This document shows positions 47,891-58,000 of a DNA stretch of 64,000 bases, piece after piece. The DNA is from Pseudomonas putida. GTDB taxonomy: Bacteria; Pseudomonadota; Gammaproteobacteria; Pseudomonadales; Pseudomonadaceae. Position 1 is the first letter of the stretch; each line of letters begins with the position of its first letter. The notes beneath the pieces were generated by a model. That model did not search any database. It was not told the DNA's origin and was given only the letters and a program-made list of their open reading frames with translations. Location of the stretch: the NCBI RefSeq assembly GCF_009883635.2, contig NZ_CP026115.2:1240001-1304000 (forward strand), written 5' to 3'. The position numbers and the translations under genes were made by a program.

Positions 47891-48702
47891 TGCTCGCCTG
47901 CCCCCTCTGCCAGGCAGCCCTGTCGCGGCTCGACAACGGCGTGGTGTGCCCGGCCGGCCACCGCTTCGACCGCGCCCGCCAGGGCTACCTGAACCTGCTG
48001 CCGGTGCAGCACAAGAACAGCCGTGACCCGGGCGATAACCAGGCCATGGTCGAAGCCCGCCGCGACTTCCTCGACGCCGGCCACTATGCCCCGGTGGCGC
48101 GCCGCCTGGCGGAGCTGGCCGCCGAGCGCCAGCCCGGCGCCTGGCTGGACATCGGTTGCGGCGAAGGCTACTACACCGCCCAGATCGCCCAGGCCCTGCC
48201 GGCTGCCGAGGGCTATGCCCTGGACATCTCCCGCGAAGCGGTCAAGCGCGCCTGTCGCCGGGCGCCCGAGGTCACCTGGATGGTCGCCAGCATGGCCCGC
48301 GTGCCATTGGCCGATGCCAGCTGCCAGTTCATCGCCAGCGTATTCAGCCCGCTGGACTGGGACGAGGCCAAGCGCCTGCTCAGCCCTGGTGGCGGCCTGA
48401 TGCGCGTGGGCCCGACCAGCGGCCACCTGATGGAGCTGCGCGAAGTGCTTTACGATGAAGTACGCCCCTACGCCGACGACAAGCACCTGGCCCTGGTGCC
48501 CGAGGGCATGGCCCACGCCCTCAGCGAAACCCTCGAGTTCCGCCTGAGCCTGGCCGACCGCAAGGCCCGTGCCGACCTGCTGGCGATGACCCCGCACGGC
48601 TGGCGCGCCAGTGCCGAGAAGCGCGCCCGTGTGATCGAGCAGCCCGAGCCCTTCGAAGTGACGGTTTCCATGCGTTATGACTATTTCGTGCGCCAGCACT
48701 GA
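47890..48702 (+). CDS. rlmA: 23S rRNA (guanine-N1)-methyltransferase RlmA
   Basis: RlmA methylates N1 of G745 in 23S rRNA helix 35. The 270-residue protein has an N-terminal zinc finger (CPLC at 4-7, then CPAGHRFDRARQGYLNLL) and a Rossmann methyltransferase domain with WLDIGCGEGYYTAQIA. RlmA-type zinc finger and the QGYLNLLPVQHK segment separate it from other methyltransferases. The start overlaps dapE by one base. Confidence 0.92.
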   Translation: MLACPLCQAALSRLDNGVVCPAGHRFDRARQGYLNLLPVQHKNSRDPGDNQAMVEARRDFLDAGHYAPVARRLAELAAERQPGAWLDIGCGEGYYTAQIAQALPAAEGYALDISREAVKRACRRAPEVTWMVASMARVPLADASCQFIASVFSPLDWDEAKRLLSPGGGLMRVGPTSGHLMELREVLYDEVRPYADDKHLALVPEGMAHALSETLEFRLSLADRKARADLLAMTPHGWRASAEKRARVIEQPEPFEVTVSMRYDYFVRQH

Positions 48703-48719
48703 GCACACCCGGAGCCCTT

Positions 48720-49097
48720 ATGCGCCAACCCGATATCGAGATCTACCTGAAGGACGCCGACGTCGATCACAAGCAGATTGCCGAATGGCTCAGCCAGGCA
48801 GTCGGCCCGTGCAGCGAATGGAAGCAGAAAGGCCAGACCTTCAAATGCCAGGCCGGTAACATTCCGGTCACCTGGTTACCCAAGGCTGTAGGGAAATGGA
48901 ACAGCCTCTACCTGGAAAGCGACCAGACCCCATGGGCCGATGACGTCGCCTGCGCCCGCGCCGCGTTCGCCGCGCTGAACGTCGAAGTGCGTTGCGCGCC
49001 GGGTGGCTGGGTCGAGGAAGACGGTGAAGAAGATGCCGATCGCTGGATCCGCATCAGCGCCGACGGTGAAGAGGAAATCACCTGGCGTACTAGCTGA
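48720..49097 (+). CDS. Conserved hypothetical small protein
   Basis: The 125-residue acidic protein (many Asp/Glu, seven Trp, four Cys) begins MRQPDIEIYLKDADVDHKQ and has no signal peptide or membrane segment. GGAG lies six bases before the ATG, and it follows rlmA by 17 bp, so it is probably the last gene of dapE-rlmA. It resembles proteins annotated only as hypothetical in Pseudomonas. I cannot assign a function. Confidence 0.8.
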   Translation: MRQPDIEIYLKDADVDHKQIAEWLSQAVGPCSEWKQKGQTFKCQAGNIPVTWLPKAVGKWNSLYLESDQTPWADDVACARAAFAALNVEVRCAPGGWVEEDGEEDADRWIRISADGEEEITWRTS

Positions 49098-49111
49098 CCT
49101 TGTCTTCTTTA

Positions 49112-49194
49112 TAGGAGCGGGCTTGTCCCGCGAAGCAGTCAGCACGGTGACTGGCACCGGCTACGCCGGTGTTCGCGGGGCAAGCCCGCTCCTA
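49112..49194. repeat. Inverted pair of REP elements
   Basis: TAGGAGCGGGCTTG-TCCCGCGAA (49112-49134) and TTCGCGGGG-CAAGCCCGCTCCTA (49172-49194) are reverse complements with one mismatch, separated by 37 bases that contain a smaller ACCGGC-TAC-GCCGGT hairpin. The pair lies between the convergent 48720 gene and the cold-shock gene. Confidence 0.9.
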
Positions 49195-49207
49195 CACAGC
49201 CCGGGGC

Positions 49208-49417
49208 TCAGAGGCCTACCACGTCCTCGGCTTGCAGGCCTTTCTGGCCCTGCACGCAGGCGTATTCCACCCGCTGCCCTTCGACCAGGGTACGATGCCC
49301 CTCACCGCGGATCGCCCGATAGTGGACGAATACATCCGCACCACCTTCGCGCTGAATGAAGCCATAACCTTTGGCATCGTTGAACCACTTAACATTCCCA
49401 GTCTCACGAGACGACAT
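49208..49417 (-). CDS. Cold-shock domain protein
   Basis: This 69-residue single-domain CSD protein binds single-stranded RNA/DNA. It has the RNP1 motif KGYGFI and RNP2-like VFVHY, with TGNVKWFND at the N-terminus. The Tyr in VHY replaces the commoner Phe. GGAG lies 9 bases before the ATG. It is divergent from plsB; the 231-bp gap likely holds both promoters. Confidence 0.95.
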   Translation of the reverse strand: MSSRETGNVKWFNDAKGYGFIQREGGADVFVHYRAIRGEGHRTLVEGQRVEYACVQGQKGLQAEDVVGL

Positions 49418-49648
49418 CTGAACTACTCCGGATTTTTATTGTGAAGATCGCCTTGTAGACACAGGGTGTCCTCCCTATGTCGACGCCGCTTGCCGAAATA
49501 TCCTGCAAGTGGCAGGCCGAGTATATGGCACAGAACAAAAAAATTTCATGACCGTCGCGCTATTTACCGAATTTTGCTGAACTTGCGCCGATACGGCAGA
49601 CTAAATGGCTGTCTATTCTCTGAATTTCATTCCCAGGGCACTCACCCC

Positions 49649-52135
49649 ATGACCCGTTCCCCCCTGCGCCGCCTGATCTTCGGCGCCCTGCGTCGCCTGA
49701 TGTACCTGTGGGTGCGCTCCGAGACCATCAACCAGTCGTCCCTGACCCTCAAGCTCGACCGCAGCCGCCCGGTGTTCTATGCCCTGCCCTCGCCATCACT
49801 CACCGACCTGGCGGTGGTCGACCGTGAATGCACCAAAGCGGGGCTGCCGCGCCCGGTGCTGCCGGTGGCCGTCGGCTCGCTGCACGAGCCTGCGGCATTC
49901 TTTTACCTGACCCCGGACCCTGACTGGCTCGGCCGCCACGACAAGCGCGGCGCCCCACCGACCCTGGAGCGTCTGGTCGCCGCCATCAGCCAGCACGCCG
50001 AGGAAGACGCCCAGATCATTCCGGTCAGTGTGTTCTGGGGACAGACACCGGCCAGTGAAAACAGCCCGTGGAAGTTGCTGTTTGCCGACAGCTGGGCCGT
50101 GACCGGGCGCCTGCGCCGGCTGCTGACCGTGCTGATACTGGGGCGCAAGACCCGCGTGCAATTCTCCGCGCCGATCCACCTGCGCGAACTGGTGCAGCAC
50201 AACAAGGGCCACGAGCGCACTGTGCGCATGGCCCAGCGCCTGATGCGCGTGCACTTTCGCAACCTCAAGACCGCAGTGATCGGCCCGGACATCTCGCACC
50301 GGCGCAACCTGGTCAAGGGCTTGGTGCATGCGCCCCTGGTCCGCCAGGCCATCGCCGACGAAGCCCAGCGCGAAAACATGCCCGTGGCCAAGGCCGAAGC
50401 CCAGGCGCTGCGCTACGGCAACGAGATCGCCTCGGACTACACCTATACCGCAATCCGCTTCCTCGAAGTGGTGCTGAGCTGGTTCTGGAACAAGATCTAC
50501 GACGGCATCAAGGTCAACCACATCGAGCAGGTGCAAGGCATCGCCCCGGGCCACGAAGTCATCTACGTGCCCTGCCACCGCAGCCACATCGACTACCTGC
50601 TGCTGTCGTACCTGCTGTTCCGCAACGGCCTGACGCCGCCGCACATCGCCGCCGGCATCAACCTCAACATGCCGGTGATCGGCGGCCTGCTGCGCCGTGG
50701 CGGCGCCTTCTTCATGCGCCGTACGTTCAAGGGCAACCCGCTGTACACGGCGGTGTTCAACGAGTACCTGCACACCCTGTTCACCAAGGGTTTCCCGGTG
50801 GAGTACTTCGTCGAAGGTGGCCGCTCGCGCACCGGGCGCATGCTGCAGCCGCGCACCGGGATGCTGGCGATCACCCTGCGCAGCTTCCTGCGCTCGTCGC
50901 GCACACCGATCGTGTTCGTGCCGGTGTACATCGGCTACGAGCGCGTGCTGGAAGGCCGTACCTACCTCGGCGAACTGCGCGGGGCGAGCAAGAAGAAGGA
51001 GTCGATCTTCGACATCTTCAAGGTCTTCGGTGCACTGAAGCAGCGCTTCGGCCAGGTATACGTCAACTTCGGCGAGCCGATCCGCCTGGCCGGCTTTCTC
51101 GATGAGCAGCAACCCGGCTGGCGCGAGCAGGAACTGGGCCCGCAATACCGTCCGGCCTGGCTCAACGAGACCACCTCCCGCCTGGGCGAAACCGTGGCCC
51201 GCCACCTGAACGAGGCGGCGGCGGTCAACCCGGTCAACCTGGTGGCCCTGGCACTGCTCTCTACCAGCCGCCTGGCGTTGGACGAGCGCGCCCTGACCCG
51301 CGTGCTGGACCTGTACCTGGCCTTGCTGCGCCAGGTGCCTTACTCCGCGCACACCACCTTGCCCGAAGGCGACGGCCAGGCTTTGATCGAGCATGTCCGC
51401 GGCATGGACCTGCTGGCAGAACAAAAGGACGCACTGGGCCGCATCCTCTACCTGGATGAAGCCAACGCGGTACTGATGACCTATTACCGCAACAATGTCC
51501 TGCACATCTTCGCCCTGCCTGCGCTGCTGGCAAGCTTCTTCCTCAGCAGCTCGCGTATGAGCCGGGAACTGCTCGGCCAGTATGTGCATGCGCTGTATCC
51601 GTACCTGCAGGCCGAGCTGTTCCTGCGCTGGACGCCAGAGCAACTGGACGAAGTGATCGACCAATGGCTGGCAGCGCTGGTCGAACAGGGCCTGCTGCGC
51701 CATGAGAACGACCTGTACATGCGCCCGGCACCGAGCTCACGCCAGTTCGTGCTGCTGACCCTGCTCGCCCGCACCATCACCCAGACATTGCAGCGCTTCT
51801 ACATGGCCACGTCCCTGCTGCTCAACAGTGGTCAGAACACCCTGAGCGCCGAAGCGCTGGAAGACCTGTGCGTGATGATGGCCCAGCGCCTGTCGATCCT
51901 GCATGGCCTCAACGCCCCGGAGTTCTTCGACAAGACCCTGTTCCGCCACTTCATCCAGACCCTGATCGAGCAAGGCGTGCTGCGCCCGGATGGCAACGGC
52001 AAGCTGGGTTATCACGACAAGCTCGGCGAACTGGCCGAAGGCGCGGCCAAGCGTGTGCTGTCGGCCGAGCTGCGCCTGTCGATCCGTCAGGTGGCGCTGC
52101 ACCGTGACGAGCCGGCCGATATCATCCAAGGGTAG
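49649..52135 (+). CDS. plsB: Glycerol-3-phosphate 1-O-acyltransferase PlsB
   Basis: PlsB acylates glycerol-3-phosphate at position 1, the first step of phospholipid synthesis, at the inner membrane. The 828-residue protein has the four acyltransferase blocks: [12 protein letters not shown] (HX4D), [26 protein letters not shown] and [15 protein letters not shown] chose the ATG at 49649; an open frame extends 61 codons upstream through the promoter region but is AT-rich and unconserved. A stem-loop follows the stop, before the YbaY-like cluster. Confidence 0.97.
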   Translation: MTRSPLRRLIFGALRRLMYLWVRSETINQSSLTLKLDRSRPVFYALPSPSLTDLAVVDRECTKAGLPRPVLPVAVGSLHEPAAFFYLTPDPDWLGRHDKRGAPPTLERLVAAISQHAEEDAQIIPVSVFWGQTPASENSPWKLLFADSWAVTGRLRRLLTVLILGRKTRVQFSAPIHLRELVQHNKGHERTVRMAQRLMRVHFRNLKTAVIGPDISHRRNLVKGLVHAPLVRQAIADEAQRENMPVAKAEAQALRYGNEIASDYTYTAIRFLEVVLSWFWNKIYDGIKVNHIEQVQGIAPGHEVIYVPCHRSHIDYLLLSYLLFRNGLTPPHIAAGINLNMPVIGGLLRRGGAFFMRRTFKGNPLYTAVFNEYLHTLFTKGFPVEYFVEGGRSRTGRMLQPRTGMLAITLRSFLRSSRTPIVFVPVYIGYERVLEGRTYLGELRGASKKKESIFDIFKVFGALKQRFGQVYVNFGEPIRLAGFLDEQQPGWREQELGPQYRPAWLNETTSRLGETVARHLNEAAAVNPVNLVALALLSTSRLALDERALTRVLDLYLALLRQVPYSAHTTLPEGDGQALIEHVRGMDLLAEQKDALGRILYLDEANAVLMTYYRNNVLHIFALPALLASFFLSSSRMSRELLGQYVHALYPYLQAELFLRWTPEQLDEVIDQWLAALVEQGLLRHENDLYMRPAPSSRQFVLLTLLARTITQTLQRFYMATSLLLNSGQNTLSAEALEDLCVMMAQRLSILHGLNAPEFFDKTLFRHFIQTLIEQGVLRPDGNGKLGYHDKLGELAEGAAKRVLSAELRLSIRQVALHRDEPADIIQG

Positions 52136-52155
52136 GTTTTCAGTCTGCTGCAAGC

Positions 52156-52203
52156 CCTTGAGAGGGGCCAGGATCATCGCGCTACGCCATCCCTCTCAAG
52201 GAG
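52156..52203 (+). promoter_or_regulatory. Stem-loop covering the ribosome-binding site of the 52211 gene
   Basis: CCTTGAGAGGG (52156-52166) and CCCTCTCAAGG (52191-52201) form an 11-bp perfect stem with a 24-base loop. The 3' arm contains AAGG of the AAGGAG Shine-Dalgarno sequence that lies 8 bases before the ATG at 52211. It could block translation until opened, or be a weak terminator of plsB; no T run follows, which favours the first idea. Confidence 0.5.
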
Positions 52204-52210
52204 CATCAAA

Positions 52211-52588
52211 ATGACACAATTGAAATCATTCAATGTTGAAATCGTTTCTTCCGGCGACAACACACTGCCACGTTCCGGGCAAGTCCAACTGAGCTTGCAT
52301 GACGTGTCGATAGCTGACGCGCCCGCCATCAGCCTTGCCGAAATGCGCCTGAGGTGCGGTGGCTTGATGCCGATCAACCTGCAGTTGACCTTCGATGACA
52401 AGCAGATCGACCCGCGCCGCAGCTACGCGCTCGGCGTGCGTATCGAGAAAGATGGCCAACTGCTGTACATCAATACCAGCCATCATCCGATAGAGCCTGA
52501 CACGGTGTCCGGCACTCAACGGGTGACGGTGGACAAGGTAGGCACCTGGGTCGATGGCATTCATCACGGCAATCTTTTCGAGGAGTGA
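52211..52588 (+). CDS. YbaY/YscW-like protein without signal peptide
   Basis: The 125-residue protein matches the pattern of the YbaY/YscW (type III pilotin-like) beta-sandwich domain: VQLSLHDVSIADAPAISLAE, then PINLQLTFDD and YALGVRIEKDGQLLYINTSHH, closely parallel to the lipoprotein encoded at 53362. Unlike that one it has no signal peptide or lipobox, so it should be cytosolic unless exported in another way. It is four bases upstream of the next gene, whose ribosome-binding site lies in its 3' end. GC is lower than in plsB. Function unknown. Confidence 0.8.
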   Translation: MTQLKSFNVEIVSSGDNTLPRSGQVQLSLHDVSIADAPAISLAEMRLRCGGLMPINLQLTFDDKQIDPRRSYALGVRIEKDGQLLYINTSHHPIEPDTVSGTQRVTVDKVGTWVDGIHHGNLFEE

Positions 52589-52592
52589 TGTC

Positions 52593-53291
52593 ATGACCAA
52601 GACCCTTGAAATCACCGGTACTCTGAGTGCCCCCTTCATTCCACAGCTATCAGAGGGCTGGCCACGGCTTACCCTCCGGGTGAGCAGCACTGCGGGCCAG
52701 ACGCTTGGCACGTTCAGTGCTCAGACCACAGTGTCACCCATGCCCTTTCGCCTGTATCTCGACAGTCAGAACCTGGAGGATGCCGAGGTTACCCTCGAAG
52801 CCCTTTGTACGGCAGGTGTCGGAGCAGAAGCGGTATTAGCCCGAACGACGCGCACCACCAGTATTGCCGATGCAATCAGCGGGCCCTTGGACTTGAGCCT
52901 GGAAGCGCTGGATCGTGGCACCCCAGACGTGAAGATACGTTCAGTTTCGCCAAGTATCATCGAGTTGAACGGAGAGGTGATCATACCGCCCGAATTGCGT
53001 CAGGAAGCAGCAATCCTGGATGTCACATTGCTTGTCATCCAGGAGGATGGCTACAGTAACCGATACTCCAGCAACCTTGCTGAGCATTCCCTGTTGCTCA
53101 ATGGCGATGGCGCCCCCTTCACGCTGTTCATCGATCCAGCAACCGTACCGGACGGCCGGCAGGTCAAGCTGAACATTGGCTTGTATGACCTGGAACGCAA
53201 AACGATCTTCGCTGGCAACAGCGTCAAGGACGTGGATCTTTCCGCCCCTCCTGACCTTTCCATGCTGATCTTGCGCAAGCCACGCCGCTGA
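52593..53291 (+). CDS. Two-domain YbaY-like hypothetical protein
   Basis: This 232-residue protein has no signal peptide. It seems to contain two related beta-sandwich units: LEITGTLSAPFIPQLSEGWP to about residue 75, and IELNGEVIIPPELRQEAAIL through FTLFIDPATVPDGRQVKLNI (about 128-215). The order of strands follows the YbaY pattern but conservation is weak, so the domain call is inference. GAGGAG precedes the ATG at 52593. It is probably co-transcribed and coupled with the 52211 gene. Confidence 0.7.
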   Translation: MTKTLEITGTLSAPFIPQLSEGWPRLTLRVSSTAGQTLGTFSAQTTVSPMPFRLYLDSQNLEDAEVTLEALCTAGVGAEAVLARTTRTTSIADAISGPLDLSLEALDRGTPDVKIRSVSPSIIELNGEVIIPPELRQEAAILDVTLLVIQEDGYSNRYSSNLAEHSLLLNGDGAPFTLFIDPATVPDGRQVKLNIGLYDLERKTIFAGNSVKDVDLSAPPDLSMLILRKPRR

Positions 53292-53361
53292 TTCATTGCA
53301 GAAAATCCGCTAAAGTCCCTGGGGTTGGCCACAAGCCGGCTCCAAGGTAACCGGAGATTCC

Positions 53362-53760
53362 ATGAAAAAGCTCTTTATGCTGTGTTGCGCATCCCTGCTC
53401 GCAGCCTGTTCCAGCCAAACCCCGTCCACCCAGGCCAGCCTGGATGGCGAAGTCTTCTACCTGCAGCGCATCGCCCTGCCGCCTGCCGCCACCTTGAGCG
53501 TCGAGTTGCAGGATGTCTCGCTGATGGACGCCCCCGCCGTGACCCTGGCCCGCCAGGCCGGCCCGGTCAAAGGCAACGTGCCGCTGCCGTTCCACCTCAC
53601 CTACGACCCGGCCCAGGTCAAGCCCGGCCACCGCTATGCGGTCAGCGCGCGGATCGAGCTGGATGGCAAGCTGCTGTTCATCAACACCGAACACCACGGC
53701 GTTACCCTCGACGGCAGCGACCAGCAGCCAGTGCGGGTCAAAGTCGACCCGGTGCGCTGA
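53362..53760 (+). CDS. YbaY-family lipoprotein
   Basis: The 132-residue protein has a lipoprotein signal peptide (KKLFMLCCASLLAACSSQ; lipobox LAAC, Cys18) and one YbaY/YscW domain (LSVELQDVSLMDAPAVTLAR, PFHLTYDPAQVKPGHRYAVS, DGKLLFINTEHHGV). The residue after the lipid-carrying Cys is Ser, so outer-membrane sorting is expected. GGAG lies five bases upstream. In other P. putida-group genomes a YbaY lipoprotein next to a DUF4197 protein is usual. YbaY's role is unclear. Confidence 0.9.
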   Translation: MKKLFMLCCASLLAACSSQTPSTQASLDGEVFYLQRIALPPAATLSVELQDVSLMDAPAVTLARQAGPVKGNVPLPFHLTYDPAQVKPGHRYAVSARIELDGKLLFINTEHHGVTLDGSDQQPVRVKVDPVR

Positions 53761-53792
53761 GCCCGCCCCACTTCATCGATAAGGAAATACCC

Positions 53793-54479
53793 ATGATTCG
53801 CGCCTCCCTGCGCTTCTCTACCCTGTGCGCCGGCCTGCTGCTTTCGGCCAGCGCCCTGGCCCTGTCGCTTGGCGACCTGAGCCAGTCCGACGCCACCGGC
53901 GGCCTGAAGGACGCCCTCACCCAGGGTGCGCAGATTGCCGTCAAGCAGTTGAGCACGCCAGGCGGCTTCAGCAACAACCCCGATGTGCGCATCGAGCTGC
54001 CTGGCAACCTCGGCAAAGCCGCCAAGGCCATGAAGATGTTCGGCAAGGGTGACCAGGTCGACGCCCTGGAAGCCAGCATGAACAAGGCCGCCGAAGCTGC
54101 CGTGCCGCAGGCCCAGGCAATTCTGGTGGATGCCGTGAAGAAGATGACCGTGACCGATGCCAAGGGCATCCTCAGCGGCGGTGACGACTCGGCGACCCAG
54201 TATCTGAACAAGAGCAGCCGCGAGCAGATCCGCGCCAAGTTCCTGCCGATCGTCAAGCAGGCCACCGACAAGGTCGGTGTCGCCCAGCAGTACAATGCCT
54301 TTGCCGGTCAGGCCAAGGGCCTGGGGCTGATCAAGGATGACGCCAACATCGAGAACTACGTGACCGAGAAGGCGCTGGATGGCCTGTTCGAGATGATTGC
54401 CAAACAGGAAGAGAACATTCGCCAGAACCCGGCACAGGCGGCTACCAGCCTGGCCAAGAAAGTCTTCGGCGCGCTCTGA
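53793..54479 (+). CDS. DUF4197 periplasmic protein
   Basis: The 228-residue protein has a signal peptide (RFSTLCAGLLLSASALA, cleavage near residue 24) and the DUF4197 body: GLKDALTQGAQIAVKQL, GGFSNNPDVRIELPGNLG and NYVTEKALDGLFEMIAKQEENIR near the end. It is helical and probably periplasmic or peripheral to the outer membrane. AAGGAA lies 7 bases before the ATG. It is 32 bp after the YbaY lipoprotein gene and likely shares its transcript. Function is not known for this family. Confidence 0.9.
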   Translation: MIRASLRFSTLCAGLLLSASALALSLGDLSQSDATGGLKDALTQGAQIAVKQLSTPGGFSNNPDVRIELPGNLGKAAKAMKMFGKGDQVDALEASMNKAAEAAVPQAQAILVDAVKKMTVTDAKGILSGGDDSATQYLNKSSREQIRAKFLPIVKQATDKVGVAQQYNAFAGQAKGLGLIKDDANIENYVTEKALDGLFEMIAKQEENIRQNPAQAATSLAKKVFGAL

Positions 54480-54616
54480 TCTGCTACATCGCGAGCGGCC
54501 GGCACCTGACACTGCTGCCGCTCCGTCAATGCCTGAGCGCAGGTATCTATTTCCTTGCTCCTCTTTCAATTATCAAGTCGCATGCTGCTGACTCTTGTCA
54601 TTGAGGAGTTTCAGTT

Positions 54617-55018
54617 ATGTCTTCCACACAATACTTCCAGATTTTCTTCGACCACCCAGATGAGCGTCGGACAGTACCTGATGCATCGGCGAGTTACGAA
54701 TTGATCCTGAGTGAAGTAATAGGAGGCAGGGGCGCGGCCGAAGGTAGGTCGGTGATGCATCCGGTCATCACGATCGAGCAGAATGGTGAATTGTCACTGC
54801 CGCAGACCTTCTGCTTCATGATCGATGAAGAGAAGCTGAAGGCAGGCAATAGCTATAATGTGTGCCTGCGCTACAAGGTCACAACCGAGAGTAACCAAGG
54901 CGAGCGGCTGGAATGGAATGAGACGTTCGTTGCTCAGGGCAATACCCGAATAGCGCCGCAAGCGTATAGGGGCCATGGCCCTTGCATGGGTCGCACAGGC
55001 CTGTGCTTGAGCTGGTGA
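54617..55018 (+). CDS. Small YbaY-like hypothetical protein
   Basis: The 133-residue protein lacks a signal peptide. Its core SYELILSEVIGG, then LSLPQTFCFMIDEEKLKAGN and YNVCLRYKVTT, follows the same strand pattern as the YbaY domain (SVELQDVS, PFHLTYDPAQVKPGHRYAV). The C-terminus is Gly/Cys-rich (GPCMGRTGLCLSW). GAGGAG lies 8 bases before the ATG. GC is lower than in flanking genes. A bidirectional terminator follows. The homology is by eye and tentative. Confidence 0.7.
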   Translation: MSSTQYFQIFFDHPDERRTVPDASASYELILSEVIGGRGAAEGRSVMHPVITIEQNGELSLPQTFCFMIDEEKLKAGNSYNVCLRYKVTTESNQGERLEWNETFVAQGNTRIAPQAYRGHGPCMGRTGLCLSW

Positions 55019-55040
55019 CCACGGACATTGTCTGATGATC

Positions 55041-55072
55041 AAAAAGGCGCCAGTCGTTGCTGGCGCCTTTTT
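55041..55072. terminator. Bidirectional intrinsic terminator
   Basis: AAAAAGGCGCCA and TGGCGCCTTTTT form a 12-bp stem with an 8-base loop and T5 on both strands, between the convergent 54617 gene and the RND pump gene. Confidence 0.92.
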
Positions 55073-55076
55073 GCAA

Positions 55077-58000
55077 TCATTGCTGCTTCACCCTGAACCA
55101 AGCCGCATATAGCGCCGGCAGGAACAGCAGGGTCAGCGCCGTGGCCACGATCAACCCACCCATGATCGCCACCGCCATCGGCCCATAGAACACGCTCCGC
55201 GACAACGGAATCATCGCCAGCACCGCTGCCAGCGCGGTCAGCACGATTGGCCGGAAGCGCCGCACCGTGGCCTCGATGATTGCCTGCCAACGGTCCAGCC
55301 CCGAGGCAATATCCTGCTCGATCTGGTCCACGAGGATTACCGAGTTGCGCATGATCATCCCCGCCAGGGCAATGGTGCCGAGCATGGCGACGAAACCGAA
55401 CGGCTGGCGGAACACCAGCAGGAACAAGGTCACGCCGATCAGCCCCAACGGCGCGGTGAGGAACACCATCACCGTGCGCGAGAAGCTGCGCAGCTGGATC
55501 ATCAGCAGGCTCAGCACCACCACGACGAACAGCGGCATGCCGGCGTTCACCGACTTCTGCCCGCGCTCCGAGTCCTCAACCGTGCCGCCCACTTCCAGCA
55601 GGTAGCCATCCGGCAGCTTGGCTTTGATCTCCTGCAAGGTCGGCAGGATCTGCTTCACCAGCGTCGCCGGCTGCTCCTTGTCATAGATGTCGGCGCGCAC
55701 GGTCACCGTCGGCAAGCGGTTGCGGTGCCAGATGATGCCTTCCTCGAAGCCGTATTCCAGCATGGCCACCTGCGACAGCGCCACGCTCTGGCCGTTGTTG
55801 GTGGGCAGCGCCAGGCTGCCGAGGTTACCCAGCTCGCCACGCTCCTGCTGGGTGCCGCGCAAGAGGATCTCGATCAGTTCGTTGTCCTCGCGGTACTGGC
55901 TGACCGTGGTGCCGGTCAGCGAACTCTGCAGGAAGCTCGACAGCTGCGCGGTGCTCACGCCCAAGGCGCGTGCGCGGTCCTGATCGATCTCCAGGAAGAC
56001 CGCCTTGCTCGGCTCTTCCCAGTCCAGGTGCACATTGACCACATGCGGGTTCTCGCGCACCTTGTCCGCCACTTCGCGGGCCAAGGCACGGGCTTTCTCG
56101 ATATGTTCGCCGGTGACCCGGAACTGCACCGGGTAGCCAACGGGCGGGCCGTTCTCCAGGCGCGTTACGCGGGCACGCAGGTCGGGGAACTGCTGGTCGA
56201 CCGTGCTGATCAGCCAGCTGCGCAGGCGCTCGCGTTCTTCCATCGACGTGGCCAGCACCACGAACTGGGCGAAGCTGGCAGCCGGCAACTGCTGGTCCAA
56301 CGGCAGGTAGAAGCGCGGCGAACCAGTACCGACGTAGGCCACGTAGTTGTCGATGCCGTCCTGCTGCTTGAGCAGCGCTTCCAGTTGCTTGACCCGCTCG
56401 GCGGTATTGGCCAGCGAGGCGCCTTCGGCAAGCTTCAGGTCGACCATCAGCTCCGGGCGCCCCGAGGCAGGGAAGAACTGCTGGGGCACGAAACGGAACA
56501 GCAGGATGCTGCCGACAAAGGCGGCAATGGTCAGCAGGATCACCGTCTTGCGCCGCCGCACGCACCACTCCACCACACGCCGCACGCGCTGGTAGAACGG
56601 CGTGCCGTACGGGTCAGGGGCATGCCCGTCCTTGCCATGGCGGGCGGCATGCAGCTTGGCCAGGTCCGGCAGCAGCCGTTCGCCCAGGTAAGGCACGAAA
56701 ACCACCGCGGCGACCCACGAGGTCAGCAGCGCGATGGTCACCACCTGGAAGATCGAGCGGGTATATTCACCGGTGCTCGAGGCCGCGGTGGCGATCGGCA
56801 GGAAGCCCGCCGCCGTGATCAGCGTACCGGTGAGCATCGGGAACGCCGTGCTGGTCCAGGCGTAGCTGGCGGCCTTGAGGCGATCGTAGCCCTGCTCCAT
56901 CTTGATCGCCATCATCTCCACGGCAATGATCGCGTCGTCCACCAGCAGGCCCAGCGCCAACACCAGTGCGCCGAGCGAAATCTTGTGCAGGCCGATACCA
57001 AAGTAATGCATGCTGGCGAAGGTCATGGCCAGCACCAACGGGATGGCCAACGCCACCACCAGGCCGGTGCGCAGGCCGAGGGAGAAGAAGCTCACCAGCA
57101 GCACGATCACCAGCGCCTCGACCAGCACCTGGACGAACTCGCCGACCCCGGCCTTGACCGCCGCCGGCTGGTCAGAGACCTTGCGCAGTTCCATGCCGGC
57201 AGGCAGGTTGCGCGCCAGGCGCTCGAACTCGCCTTCCAAGGCTTTGCCGAGTACCAGGATGTCGCCGCCATCCTTCATCGACACCGCCAGGCCGATGGCA
57301 TCCTCACCCATGAAGCGCATGCGCGGTGCGGGCGGGTCGTTGAAACCACGGTGCACGTCGGCCACATCGCCGATGCGGAAGGTGCGGTCGCCCACCCGGA
57401 TCGGGAACTGGCGGATCTCGTCAACGCTGTCGAAGCGCCCACTTACCCGCAGCTGCAGGCGCTCGCTCGGTGTTTCGAAGAAGCCGGCGGTGCTGACCGA
57501 ATTCTGCTCACGCAACGCCTGCTGCACTGCCTCCAGCGGCACGCCAAGGGTAGCCAGCTTGAGGTTGGACAGCTCGATCCAGATCTTCTCGTCCTGCAGT
57601 CCGATCAGCTCGACCTTGCCCACGTCCTTGACCCGCTGCAGCTGGATCTGGATGCGGTCGGCGTAGTCCTTGAGCACCGCATAGTCGAAGCCGGCGCCGG
57701 TCAGTGCATAGATGTTGCCGAAGGTGGTACCGAATTCGTCGTTGAAGAACGGCCCCTGGATCTCCGGCGGCAAGGTGTGGCGGATGTCCGCGACTTTCTT
57801 GCGAATCTGGTACCACAGCTCGGGAATGTCCTTGGAGTGCAGCGAGTCGCGGGCCATGAAGGTCACCTGCGACTCACCCGGGCGCGAGAACGAGACGATC
57901 TTCTCGTACTCACCGGTCTCCATCAGCTTCTTCTCGATGCGCTCGGTCACCTGGCGCGACACTTCCTCGGCCGTGGCCCCCGGCCACAGGGTTCGAATGA

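Noticed and set aside
47233..48702. 489-codon plus-strand frame running through dapE into rlmA
   Set aside because: Its first part reads dapE in the wrong frame; only the part from the ATG at 47890 is the real gene rlmA.
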